This document shows positions 50,658 through 58,898 of a stretch of DNA of 64,000 nt, in pieces (positions within the stretch are counted from its first letter, which is position 1; every line of letters begins with the position of its first letter). Source of the stretch: Rhodospirillum sp047263945 (GTDB lineage Bacteria; Pseudomonadota; Alphaproteobacteria; Rhodospirillales; Rhodospirillaceae); NCBI RefSeq assembly GCF_047263945.1, contig NZ_JBLAVB010000001.1:682001-746000 (forward strand). The letters run 5' to 3'. The notes beneath the pieces were generated by a model. That model ran no database searches, was not told where the DNA came from, and worked only from the letters and a program-made list of their open reading frames with translations. A program made the position numbers and the translations under genes.

Positions 50658-51102
50658 CGGCTGATCTCTAACGACCTTGCGTGTTCAAGGCGGCGAGCCG
50701 TGACGTGGGTACCGGTCTTCCACATCGCTGCCGCAACTATACCAGAATCCAGATCACCATGCCCGGACGGAGCGGCAAATGGGACACGCGGTCCCTCTGC
50801 CTTCCCAACCTAGGATCAAGGGGGCACGCCACAGAAGCCAGCGCGTTTTGATCCAACGGTCTTGCATGATGACCCGACGTTCGACGGGCCGCCCAAAAAC
50901 GGACGCTGTCCGCAGGGCGGAAATTGAGACGCCTTTTCCGACATCCATTTGGGATCTCGAAAAGGGTGACAGTCGACTCTCCGGCGACCCCAATCAATTG
51001 GTCTCCAGAGTATTCGAAACACGCGGACTGACTCGCGCCACTTTCGGAAACCGAGGGAGGCGCCAGCAGGTCCGGCATGAAACCGGCGCCGTGTGTGAGA
51101 CA
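50658..51102. other. Gap between tig and tRNA-Leu
   Basis: 445 bp with no credible gene on either strand. It contains the tig promoter (minus strand). Long open frames across this gap read into the tRNA and are artefacts. Confidence 0.4.
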
Positions 51103-51187
51103 TGGTGCGGGCGGAGGGACTTGAACCCCCATGGCTAAAGCCACTGGTACCTAAAACCAGCGTGTCTACCAATTCCACCACGCCCGC
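51103..51187 (-). tRNA. tRNA-Leu (anticodon UAG)
   Basis: On the minus strand the gene starts GCGGGCGTGGTGGAATTGGT with a long variable arm typical of leucine tRNAs. The anticodon stem CTGGT/ACCAG encloses TTTAGGT, giving TAG. The acceptor stem GCGGGCG pairs with CGCCCGC and CCA is encoded. 85 nucleotides. Confidence 0.97.
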
Positions 51188-51344
51188 ATATGTCGTCCTT
51201 ACCGACGGCAAGCGCGCCTTATCCCACAGCACGGCGCAGCTTGCAAGGGAAACGCTTCTCCCCCTTGAATACCGTCCTGGAAGCGGCTCTTGCCGAGATG
51301 AGGGTAAAGGGAAGTCCCCCCACACACGGATGACAGCCCCGGGT

Positions 51345-52790
51345 TTATCCCTTGGCCAGAGCCCTGACTGCGGGACTCGCCGCGATGGTCGCCTTGTCCT
51401 GATAGGCTTCGTGATTCCGCTCGATATCGTCAAGCTTGTACAGGTAGTTCACCATCATTCCAACGGATTGGCGCAGGCCATTGCTCGACAGATCCCCCCG
51501 CCAATTGATCCGCTCCACCCGCGCGCCATTGGTCAGATGGAAATGAGCCACCGGATCCAGAGCGCGCGCGATCCGACCCCGATCCGGATCCGCAGGGCGG
51601 CGTTCCTGGATCAGATATCGGGCACAAAGGCGGGTCAAGGGGGCCTTCAGAGCCTCCTCCGCCTCGGCATCATCAATCCACGCGCCCTCTTCCACCAACC
51701 GTTTGAGGGTCCCCTTCGGTCCGGCCTCACCCGTGGCTTTCAACCCCTTCCGTTCTGCGGGCAACAAGAGGGCCTTGTCCCCCTGGGCCAATCGCTCCTC
51801 CAGCCACCGGCGGAAACCGGGCACGGGAGACAGGGTGGAAAAGGCCTTCAAGCCTGGCAATTCACGGCGCAGGGTTTCCACCACCCGTTTGATGAGGAAG
51901 TTGCCGAAGCTAATCCCCGCCAGCCCCGCCTGGGCGTTGGAGATGGAATAGAAGATCGCCGTATCCGCTGTGCTGGGATCCAGAACCGGCGCCTTTAAAT
52001 CCAAAAGATCGCCGACCCTTTCGCTGATACCATGGACCAAAGCGACTTCCACGAAGATGAGCGGCTCGTCGGGCATACGCGGGTGCACGAAGGCATAAAG
52101 GCGCCGATCCCGATCCAGCCGGTTCTTCAGATCCTCCCAACTTTGAATGGCATGGACGGCCTCATAGGTGATGATCTTTTCCAGGAAGGCCGCTGGGGAT
52201 TGCCAGGTCACCTGCTTCAGCTCGAGAAAGCCCACGTCAAACCAGGCGGCCAACAGATCCCGCAGATCCCGTTCAAGACCCTTCAGGGCTGGATCGCCCG
52301 ACATCTGACGCAACAGTTCCCCCCGCATATCCACCAAAAACTTCACCCCTTCGGGTAGGGCATTAAACTGGGTCAACAGGGTCCGGCGGGGCGCCACCAA
52401 GGTCCGACGCAGGCGGGCCTCGGCCCGATCAACGACCTCCGGATCCGCGTCGGCTGGCAGATCGGCCAGGGCCCGGGCCGCCGCTTCAATCCGGCCCCGG
52501 TTCGGGGCGAATTCCGTGGCGAGCAGAGTGAGGAACCGCAATCTCCCCACCGGCGAAAGGGCCAAATAGGCCCGCCCCAGGGCTGCGGCCCGGGACCGGG
52601 CTGAGACTTCGCCCCCCTTGCCTTCCAGACAATCATGAAGCTGACTGCGGACGCCATCCATCTCCCCATCGGGGAGATCCGGGGACAGGTTTTCCAGAAA
52701 CGGTCCATTCCGGGACCAGGGAATGTCTCGCCACAGGCTTGACAACCGGGCCATGAGCCCCGGCGAGGCTGGTACCGCGTTACTTGTCAT
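51345..52790 (-). CDS. Malonyl-CoA decarboxylase
   Basis: A 481-residue enzyme that converts malonyl-CoA to acetyl-CoA. The C-terminal catalytic region carries the serine in FSTLSPVPGFRRWL and the histidine in DPVAHFHLTNGA, with ERINWRGDLSSNGLRQS after it, matching the MCD family. The helical N-terminal domain precedes it. No matA/matC or malonate-transport gene is adjacent, so it may serve to remove malonyl-CoA formed by side reactions. Confidence 0.93.
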   Translation of the reverse strand: MTSNAVPASPGLMARLSSLWRDIPWSRNGPFLENLSPDLPDGEMDGVRSQLHDCLEGKGGEVSARSRAAALGRAYLALSPVGRLRFLTLLATEFAPNRGRIEAAARALADLPADADPEVVDRAEARLRRTLVAPRRTLLTQFNALPEGVKFLVDMRGELLRQMSGDPALKGLERDLRDLLAAWFDVGFLELKQVTWQSPAAFLEKIITYEAVHAIQSWEDLKNRLDRDRRLYAFVHPRMPDEPLIFVEVALVHGISERVGDLLDLKAPVLDPSTADTAIFYSISNAQAGLAGISFGNFLIKRVVETLRRELPGLKAFSTLSPVPGFRRWLEERLAQGDKALLLPAERKGLKATGEAGPKGTLKRLVEEGAWIDDAEAEEALKAPLTRLCARYLIQERRPADPDRGRIARALDPVAHFHLTNGARVERINWRGDLSSNGLRQSVGMMVNYLYKLDDIERNHEAYQDKATIAASPAVRALAKG

Positions 52791-52894
52791 CGTCTTGTAA
52801 CCTCAGCATTTTTCTCTCTTGCTTGGATGACGGAAACACGTTGGCCCCGATCGGGTCAAGCTCTCCCGCCTCATACCTGCCCTTCTGACTTCCC

Positions 52895-52961
52895 TTGAGC
52901 ATCGAGCGGAAAAGTGGGGGCCGGTTTTCCGGCCCACGCGATGCTCAACCTGTTGTATCTA
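52895..52961. repeat. Palindromic CATCGAG repeat, copy 2
   Basis: TTGAGCATCG...CGATGCTCAA (52895-52948) is a perfect 10-bp outer arm around GAAAA...CCGGTTTTCCGGCC. It continues through CCTGTTGTATC, matching 9297-9360. It overlaps the TGA stop of the NAD(P)HX repair gene. Confidence 0.75.
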
Positions 52962-54501
52962 GAGCTTGCAACACCTTAGGTAGGGCTTCGGGCAGGTCCT
53001 CGGCGATCAAGCCTGGCCCAACATTCTGGCCCGCCGCCCCATGGAGCCATGCTCCGGCGCAGGCGGCCTCGAAGGCGGGCATGCCCTGGGCAAGCAATCC
53101 GGTCACCATCCCGGCCAAGACATCCCCACTGCCCGCCGTGGCCAGATCCGGCGGAGCGTTGGCGGTGATAGCCGCCCGACCGTCCGGCGCAGCGATCACC
53201 GTATCTGCTCCCTTGAGCAGAACCACCATGCCTCCGGCCCGGGCTGCGGCGCGGGCTCGGGTCAGGCGGTCGGCGGACGGATCACCCCCACCCGCCTCCG
53301 TTCCGCCGAACAGGCTGGCCCATTCCCCGTCGTGGGGCGTGACAACACAAGGAGCGGCCTGGGGACCGGCCTGGGGACCGGTCAGGGCTTCGCGCAGCTC
53401 TCCCAAGCGCCCGGACAGGCTGCTTAGGGCGTCGGCGTCGAGCACCAGCCCCCGACCCGAACGGGCCAGGGTCAGGGCCAAGTCGGCAGTTTCCGATCCA
53501 CGGCCATATCCTGGACCGAGGAGATAGGTCGATTTTCGCCGATCTGCCAGGAGGGTTTCCACATCCCCGTCCCGATCAAGGGACCAAACCATGGCTCCGG
53601 GCTGGTCTCCAGCGTAAAGGGCGAAGGCCTCTTCCGCACAGGCAATCGTCAGCAATCCCGCCCCCACTCGGCGGGCACCCCGGGCGGCGAGACGAGCCGC
53701 GCCGGTCATTCGCGCCCCGCCCATCACCACAGCATGACCCCGCTGATATTTATGCCCCGCCACCCTCAGCTGCGGCAGACGCCAGAGCCCTGGGGTATTA
53801 GCCGCGCAGTCGGGGGCCAGGGGGGCGAGCACCGACTCCGGGATCCCGATATCGGCAACAACCAACTCACCCAGCAGAGTCCGCCCGGGCAGGAGCAGGT
53901 GGCCAGGCTTGGGGCAGAAAAAGGTGACGGTCAGGGCGCAGGGCGCCGCAGCCCCGAGAACCTGACCGGTATTCCCATGCAGGCCACTGGGCATGTCCAC
54001 CGCCACACAAGTCAACCGCCCCTCCTCCACCCCGCGGGTCAGGCGGGTGATCACCTCAAGGGCTGCGCCTTCCAAGGAGCGGGCGAGCCCAGCGCCAAAC
54101 AGGGCATCGATCACCAGCAGATCGGGGGGACACCGGATGGAATCCAAGGCCGAGGGGTCCAGGGGCTCCTCGGGTCCACGCCAGAGATCGCGCATCACTG
54201 CAGCGTCACCGGTTAACCGCTCTGGATCCCCCAACCCCATCAAACGTACGGACCACCCTTTCTTCGCCAACAGGCGGGCCACGACATAACCATCGCCGCC
54301 ATTGTTGCCCGGGCCACGTAGCACCAGAACCGGACGGCGTTGCCAACGCGCACGGATTTCCCGAGCGACAGCCCAGCCCGCTGCGGCCATCAAGGTGGGT
54401 CCGGAAACCCCCGCAGCCATGGCAGCTTGATCTGCGGCCCCCATGCGCGCCACATCCAACAGGTGAACCGGATTCTTACCGGAAAAACGCGTATCGGTCA
54501 T
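52945..54501 (-). CDS. nnr: Bifunctional NAD(P)H-hydrate repair enzyme (epimerase and ADP-dependent dehydratase)
   Basis: A 518-residue fusion. Residues about 1-220 are the NnrE epimerase (YjeF N-terminal fold) with PGNNGGDGYVVARLL. Residues about 235-510 are the NnrD kinase-like dehydratase with VVTPHDGEWASL, VLLKGADTVI and NAPPDLATAGSGDVLAGMV. It restores damaged NAD(P)HX to NAD(P)H. The last codon and stop fall in the palindromic repeat. Confidence 0.94.
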   Translation of the reverse strand: MTDTRFSGKNPVHLLDVARMGAADQAAMAAGVSGPTLMAAAGWAVAREIRARWQRRPVLVLRGPGNNGGDGYVVARLLAKKGWSVRLMGLGDPERLTGDAAVMRDLWRGPEEPLDPSALDSIRCPPDLLVIDALFGAGLARSLEGAALEVITRLTRGVEEGRLTCVAVDMPSGLHGNTGQVLGAAAPCALTVTFFCPKPGHLLLPGRTLLGELVVADIGIPESVLAPLAPDCAANTPGLWRLPQLRVAGHKYQRGHAVVMGGARMTGAARLAARGARRVGAGLLTIACAEEAFALYAGDQPGAMVWSLDRDGDVETLLADRRKSTYLLGPGYGRGSETADLALTLARSGRGLVLDADALSSLSGRLGELREALTGPQAGPQAAPCVVTPHDGEWASLFGGTEAGGGDPSADRLTRARAAARAGGMVVLLKGADTVIAAPDGRAAITANAPPDLATAGSGDVLAGMVTGLLAQGMPAFEAACAGAWLHGAAGQNVGPGLIAEDLPEALPKVLQALDTTG

Positions 54502-54710
54502 GACGTACCTGCTCCCACGGAAAAGTCCGAACCTTGCCGTATTTCGTGGTTCCCACAGGCGACCTCACGCCGTCGGCGTGACAACGGGAAGCCAGATACG
54601 GTGTCGTTTACAGACTACCCATTGCGGGTGAGCCCTGACAAGCAACACAAAATCTGCCCCCTCCCCCGCGCAGACACAGATAAAAGAACAAGTTTCCGCA
54701 AGGGGGCATG
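54502..54710. other. Gap upstream of nnr and repeat copy B
   Basis: No gene. A GTCACGCCGACGGC-like dyad lies near 54565. The minus-strand nnr promoter should be here; I cannot name it. Confidence 0.3.
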
Positions 54711-54889
54711 ATTATGCACCGTTTCCTCGAAAATCCGGAAAACCTGCTTCGCAGTTTCTGGGCTCTGCCCGGACCCGCAAAGGGTCGCAGACCCTTTGAT
54801 CCCAAATGGGGGTCCGGGGCCTCAGGCCCCGGTTGGGGGGCGGGGCAAAGCCCCGCGTTTTCCGGCTTTTCAAGGAGACAGAGCATAAT
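54711..54889. repeat. Multi-hairpin inverted-repeat element, copy B
   Basis: The core 54717-54883 (167 bp) matches copy A. The terminal inverted repeat is longer here: ATTATGCACCGTTTCC at the left and, read from the other strand, ATTATGCTCTGTCTCC at the right, giving about 33 bp with few mismatches. Inner hairpins are the same as in copy A, including CCGGGGCCTCAGGCCCCGG and GCGGGGCAAAGCCCCGC. Its right edge supplies AAGGAG and the ATG of the next small frame. Confidence 0.8.
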
Positions 54890-54977
54890 GCAAAACAATC
54901 CACAATTATTAATTGACGATCTTAATTTACAACACTTTAAAGATGCAGTACTTCTAGTATGTGGCGTTCCAACATAA
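54888..54977 (+). CDS. Putative 29-residue peptide
   Basis: A short AT-rich frame starting MQNNPQLLIDDLNLQHF and ending LLVCGVPT. The AAGGAG and the ATG both lie in the right terminal repeat of element copy B, so it could be a product of the insertion. Composition is unlike the chromosome average. It may be a leader, a small toxin-like or precursor peptide, or not expressed at all. No family recognised. Confidence 0.3.
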   Translation: MQNNPQLLIDDLNLQHFKDAVLLVCGVPT

Positions 54978-55021
54978 AATGTCTCCTTTTTGGCGAATTC
55001 CTAACTCCGGAGGAAAACACA

Positions 55022-55516
55022 ATGCCCACTGCGACAGTAGGAAACTTCACGATCACCTATACGCTTAGAACAAATGCCGACCCGCACGCAGATATTCAGT
55101 TCGGAATGGATTTCACGGTGACTCAAACAAAGTCTCCACTGCCACTCAGCCAGTTAATTTATCCGGCGACAGCGGTAGGTACCAATATCCCGGGCAGATG
55201 GAATGTCGACAATCATTTGAAACCTTCTCCGGATTCCGCTTGCCTGATCTTCAATGGCGCCACAGGAGGTACCATAACCGACATACCAACTGAGATAAGC
55301 AGGAGAAACAACGGAGTACTGAAAACTAAATTCTCCGTATACAGGGTGGATACTGGAAAAAACACTGTTTATATGGATGGAGTTACGTTCGGTTATTCCA
55401 TCGACACGGGTGCCACCAATCCGGAAACAACATTCACCGGGTTTACAAAAATCCGCCTGCCAAACGACCAAAAGCAAGTCATGCTCGCTCAGTGTTCGGC
55501 AGCCAAGTTCGCATAA
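55022..55516 (+). CDS. Unrecognised 164-residue AT-rich orphan protein
   Basis: I do not recognise this protein. ATG at 55022 has CCGGAGGAAAAC upstream. The sequence is rich in Thr, Asn, Gly and beta-branched residues (GNFTITYTLRTNADPHADIQ; TPIEVFNN-like motifs are absent), predicted as a beta-sandwich, without signal peptide or membrane segment. Codon use and base composition are clearly more AT-rich than all neighbours, suggesting recent transfer. It sits just downstream of repeat copy B. Confidence 0.65.
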   Translation: MPTATVGNFTITYTLRTNADPHADIQFGMDFTVTQTKSPLPLSQLIYPATAVGTNIPGRWNVDNHLKPSPDSACLIFNGATGGTITDIPTEISRRNNGVLKTKFSVYRVDTGKNTVYMDGVTFGYSIDTGATNPETTFTGFTKIRLPNDQKQVMLAQCSAAKFA

Positions 55517-55813
55517 AGCAAGCGGTTCCAGGCAAGTTTCTCCGACGAAACGCCCGTTCGTCGGAGGAATTGTCTGTCTTCGTGACCCTGATGTCCTGCA
55601 GCCAATTTTGAGGCGGGTCATAAAGGGCGAAGCCAGAGTCATACCAACGGGTTTCGTCTCCTGAATTTCCCATGAGTGCATCCTTTGCCACAGTGTCCAC
55701 TGGGCCTGGGCCGCAGCGGAAATTGCCCCGACGTCCAGCAGACAACGCGAATCATCTCCCCCGAAAAACGCACAGAAGCCGTGACAGGCTTGCTCCCACG
55801 GCCCGAAGGCCCT
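55517..55813. other. Gap downstream of the orphan gene
   Basis: No credible gene. GC content returns to the chromosome level after about 55,560, marking the right edge of the AT-rich insert. TTCTCCGACGAAACGCCCGTTCGTCGGAGGA near 55539-55569 contains TCCGACGAA...TTCGTCGGA, a strong hairpin that can terminate the orphan gene. Confidence 0.5.
55539..55569 (+). terminator. Terminator-like hairpin after the orphan gene
   Basis: TCCGACGAA and TTCGTCGGA are perfect 9-bp arms around CGCCCG-type loop bases, about 25 bp past the stop at 55516. A weak T-run follows (TTGTCTGTCTTC). Confidence 0.6.
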
Positions 55814-55933
55814 ATGCCCTGGATCAAGCTTCGTCGGTCATGGCGGCATGAGGACGGAAAACCGGGACCCGCCTTTCTCATTCTGACCGAAAAACGAATC
55901 CCGCCAAAGGCAATCAAGGAGCGGAGACGGTGA
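55814..55933 (+). CDS. Possible 39-residue protein coupled to dadA
   Basis: MPWIKLRRSWRHEDGKPG... runs to a TGA that overlaps the dadA start by 4 bp (GTGA). AAGG precedes the ATG at short spacing. Very basic, no family known. The overlap is typical of translational coupling, but the evidence is otherwise thin. Confidence 0.3.
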   Translation: MPWIKLRRSWRHEDGKPGPAFLILTEKRIPPKAIKERRR

Positions 55934-57198
55934 CGGTATTGGTGCTGGGAGCGGGCTTGATCGGAGTCACCTCCGCCTATTTCCTGGCCAGGGCGGGCGA
56001 GAAGGTCACGGTTGTCGACCGCCAGCCCGGACCGGGACTGGAAACCAGCTTCGCCAATGGTGGGCAGATCTCCGCCTGCCATACCCAGCCCTGGGCCCAT
56101 CCCTCAACCCCGGCTCTGGCCCTGCGATGGCTGGGACGGCCCGATGCTCCGCTGGCCATCCGCTGGAGCCGCTGGGATCCGGCGCTCTGGAGCTGGGGAC
56201 TGCGCTTCCTGGCCAATTGCACCACCGGGGCCTATGACCGGAACATGGAGCGGGCAGTCCGACTCGCGCTGTATAGTCGTGCGACTCTGAAAGCCCTCCG
56301 TACCGAACTGAACCTGGACTACGACCAGAAGACCAAAGGCATTCTCAAGATCTATCGGGATCCCCGGGACTATGAGAAGGGGCTGACAGCCATGGCCCGA
56401 ACCGAAGAGTGGGGTCTCCACCAGACAGCCCTTGATCCTGCCGCATGCGTGGCCCTGGAACCGGCCCTGGCACGGTCTGAAAATCTACTCGTAGGGGGCA
56501 TCCTGGCCGCCGAGGACGAAAGCGGCGACGCCCATCTGTTCACCAAAACCCTATTCGACAAGGCCAGGGAGTTGGGCATCACCTTCCTAGGAAATCACGC
56601 CATCCTTGGCCTGGAGTCCTCCGGTCGGAAAGTCACCGGTGTGGTCACGGACAAGGGCCTTCTGCGCGCCGACCGGGTGGTTCTAGCCCTGGGCAGCTAT
56701 TCCCCTTTCCTCGCCCGGACCGTTGGCCTGCGCCTGCCGGTTTATCCGGCGAAGGGCTATTCCCTCACATTGGACGTTGCAAATCCCGCCGCCGCACCGG
56801 AAATCTCCCTAACGGACGAGGGTCAACGCATGGTCTATTCCCGCCTGGGACATCGTCTACGGGCTGCGGGCACGGCAGAGCTCACTGGCTGGGACACGAC
56901 CTTAACCCAGTCCCGGGTTGACCTGATCATCCGCGAAGCCCAAGCCCTGTTCCCCGAAGCCGGAGATTACACGACGGCAACGGCCTGGTGCGGCCTCCGC
57001 CCTAAAACGCCCGACTCCGCCCCAATCATTGGCGCTGTTCCAGGCCTAGATAATTTCTACCTCAATACAGGCCATGGAACATTGGGTTGGACGATGGCTT
57101 GCGGCTCTGGAAAGCTGCTTTCAGCCCTATTGACACAAACAAATCCCGAAATTGACGCAAAAGGGCTTGGAGCCGGTCGATTCATGGGATATCGGTAA
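55930..57198 (+). CDS. dadA: D-amino acid dehydrogenase small subunit-like (DadA)
   Basis: A 422-residue FAD-dependent oxidoreductase of the DadA/glycine oxidase family. The N-terminal dinucleotide fold is VLVLGAGLIGVTSAYFLARAG, followed by VVDRQPGPGLETSFANGG. The C-terminal GLRPKTPDSAPIIG and NTGHGTLGWTMACGSGK segments bind flavin. It oxidises D-amino acids to 2-oxoacids with electrons passed to the respiratory chain. The start is GTG at 55930 with AAGGAG upstream. No alanine racemase gene is adjacent. Confidence 0.92.
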   Translation: MTVLVLGAGLIGVTSAYFLARAGEKVTVVDRQPGPGLETSFANGGQISACHTQPWAHPSTPALALRWLGRPDAPLAIRWSRWDPALWSWGLRFLANCTTGAYDRNMERAVRLALYSRATLKALRTELNLDYDQKTKGILKIYRDPRDYEKGLTAMARTEEWGLHQTALDPAACVALEPALARSENLLVGGILAAEDESGDAHLFTKTLFDKARELGITFLGNHAILGLESSGRKVTGVVTDKGLLRADRVVLALGSYSPFLARTVGLRLPVYPAKGYSLTLDVANPAAAPEISLTDEGQRMVYSRLGHRLRAAGTAELTGWDTTLTQSRVDLIIREAQALFPEAGDYTTATAWCGLRPKTPDSAPIIGAVPGLDNFYLNTGHGTLGWTMACGSGKLLSALLTQTNPEIDAKGLGAGRFMGYR

Positions 57199-57307
57199 AA
57201 CTGGATCTAATACTCCGCCGATCGCGCGGAGGTTTTTGTGTTTTATTGAGATGCGTGAGGATCGCCATTGAGGCGATTCCACAGGTTCGGCAGGAGCGGT
57301 TCCATCA

Positions 57308-57949
57308 ATGACTACCCAGGACGCCAAGACGATCGATGGCCTGAAGGCTGAGCTCTCGCGCCTTCGTGAAATGCTTAGTATCACCGAGGATAACCTCAGG
57401 ACCAGCCAGGACGAGGTCATGCGCCTGTCGACCATGGACAGCCTGACCGGCGTCCTCAATCGACGCCATTTCATGGATATCGCCGACCAGGAAATCAGTC
57501 GGGCGCGCCGGTACAAGCGTCCCCTGGCCATTCTGGTCATCGGCGTGGACAACATGAAAATCACCAATGAGGTCCATGGCAGTGAAAAGGGTGATTTGGC
57601 ACTGGAGGCCATGGGTGCCGCAGCCCTGCACACCCTGCGGACCACGGATTTCGTCGGGCGGACAGCCGGAGCGGAATTTACGGTAATGTTGCCGGAAACG
57701 GAGCATGACGGCTGCATGATCCTGGCCGAACGCTTGGTGCTTGAACTGGCTCGAGTGGCAGGAGAAGCCCTGAAAGGAGCCCCTCCCCTGCCCAAGGTCA
57801 GCATCGGTGCCACCCATTTCGTCCGCGAAGATGTGATCTTCGATACCGTTCACCAGCGTGCAGACATGTCCATGGACCGGGCCCGGGCCAACGGCGGCGA
57901 CCGGGTTCTGTACATCAGTGCTGAAGAAGCAGAAAAGCTGGAAGCCTAA
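57308..57949 (+). CDS. Degenerate GGDEF-domain protein
   Basis: A 213-residue protein. A short coiled coil (residues about 5-38) precedes a GGDEF-fold domain starting at DSLTGVLNRRHFMDIAD. The signature reads AGAEF (residues 120-124) rather than GGDEF, and the metal-binding strand VIGVDNMK lacks the first of the two usual Asp. It is therefore unlikely to make cyclic di-GMP. A sensory, allosteric or structural role is possible. It stands alone downstream of dadA. Confidence 0.85.
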   Translation: MTTQDAKTIDGLKAELSRLREMLSITEDNLRTSQDEVMRLSTMDSLTGVLNRRHFMDIADQEISRARRYKRPLAILVIGVDNMKITNEVHGSEKGDLALEAMGAAALHTLRTTDFVGRTAGAEFTVMLPETEHDGCMILAERLVLELARVAGEALKGAPPLPKVSIGATHFVREDVIFDTVHQRADMSMDRARANGGDRVLYISAEEAEKLEA

Positions 57950-58155
57950 AGCCTTTTCCAACCGAACAAAATCGCGTCACAGCTTGGGTGCGCTTCCAGC
58001 AGTTCAATTCAGTGGCAAGCTATGGAAGCCTATGCTTCGGTCATTCATACCGTTGCCGAGGAAATGTCGAACATTTCTCTCCTTGATATCTGAGATCAAT
58101 AGGCCTTCCAAAACATTACAGCACGTTCGAATATCTTCACTCGCTGTCCTCACTG
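57950..58155. other. Gap before repeat copy C
   Basis: No credible gene. A 23-codon frame starting at 58022 is too short to support. The stretch is slightly more AT-rich than average. Confidence 0.3.
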
Positions 58156-58380
58156 TACACGACAGGGGATGTTTTCCCGTCACGGCGCTGTGCCCAGACC
58201 CGCAAAGGGTCGCGGACCCTTTGATCCCATTGGTAAAAAAATGAATGGGGGTCCGGGGCCTCAGGCCCCGGTGGGGGGCGGGGCAAAGCCCCGCGTTTTT
58301 CGGTTTTTCAAGGAGACAGAGTATAAAAGAAAATTGGGGCTTTGGCCGATCGCCCAAAAATATAAGACACTGTCCTGTAC
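58155..58380. repeat. Multi-hairpin element, copy C, with short terminal inverted repeats
   Basis: The ends GTACACGACAG (58155-58165) and CTGTCCTGTAC (58370-58380) are 11-bp inverted repeats with one mismatch. Inside are the same hairpins as copies A/B (AAAGGGTCGCGGACCCTTT, CCGGGGCCTCAGGCCCCGG, GCGGGGCAAAGCCCCGC and the GTTTTTCAAGGAGACAGAG end) with a 16-base insertion after GATCCC. It lies between the convergent GGDEF and tusA genes. Confidence 0.75.
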
Positions 58381-58517
58381 CCTGGCCAGCTTGACTCAAG
58401 CTGATCCAGTTTCACTCCAGGGATCGGCTGGCCTTTACAGTTGCGCGGGCTGTCACGGATCAGGCCCAGATTGGGGCGCCCCCTCCCGCAGGGGATGTTG
58501 GGCAAGCCCCCTTTTTC

Positions 58518-58784
58518 TCATATACCCTCTCGGCGAATATGGAATCGATACAAGGGCCCGTTGGGGGTTTCCTCGGTCGCTTTAGACACCAATTCATCCC
58601 CGGTTTGGGCGCAAAAGCTCACGAAATCCTTCAGGGATCCCGGATCGGTCGCCAGGATTTCCAGCACTTGACCCGCCTTCATGCGTTTCAAGGTCTTGCG
58701 CGCCCGCAGCACGGGCAAGGGGCAGCTCAATCCCCGGGCATCCAGGGTATCATCGATATTCTTGTCGGCTGTCGATGTGCTCAC
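58518..58784 (-). CDS. tusA: Sulfur carrier protein TusA family
   Basis: An 88-residue TusA-fold protein. The active-site cysteine is in DARGLSCPLPVLRARK, the CPxP motif of the family, near residue 21. It relays persulfide sulfur for tRNA 2-thiolation, molybdenum cofactor or other sulfur transfer. It is divergent from the rhodanese at 58899 across a 114-bp gap. Confidence 0.94.
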   Translation of the reverse strand: MSTSTADKNIDDTLDARGLSCPLPVLRARKTLKRMKAGQVLEILATDPGSLKDFVSFCAQTGDELVSKATEETPNGPLYRFHIRREGI

Positions 58785-58898
58785 GGTTCTCGCTCTCCAA
58801 TCATGCTTTTCGGTCTATGGCGGGTGCAATCGGATTCCTATATGAAGGGTAAGGGTCCCCCAAAACCAGTCGCAAGTCAGGCTTCAAGGAGAACACAG

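Noticed and set aside
50779..51138. A 119-codon plus-strand frame between tig and tRNA-Leu
   Set aside because: It reads into the tRNA gene in antisense and lacks a ribosome-binding site.
54608..54898. Small minus-strand frames encoding LLEKPENAGLCPAP-type peptides (also at 2377 and 58004)
   Set aside because: These are the translated sequence of the repeat elements themselves; they occur at each copy without conserved context or ribosome-binding sites.
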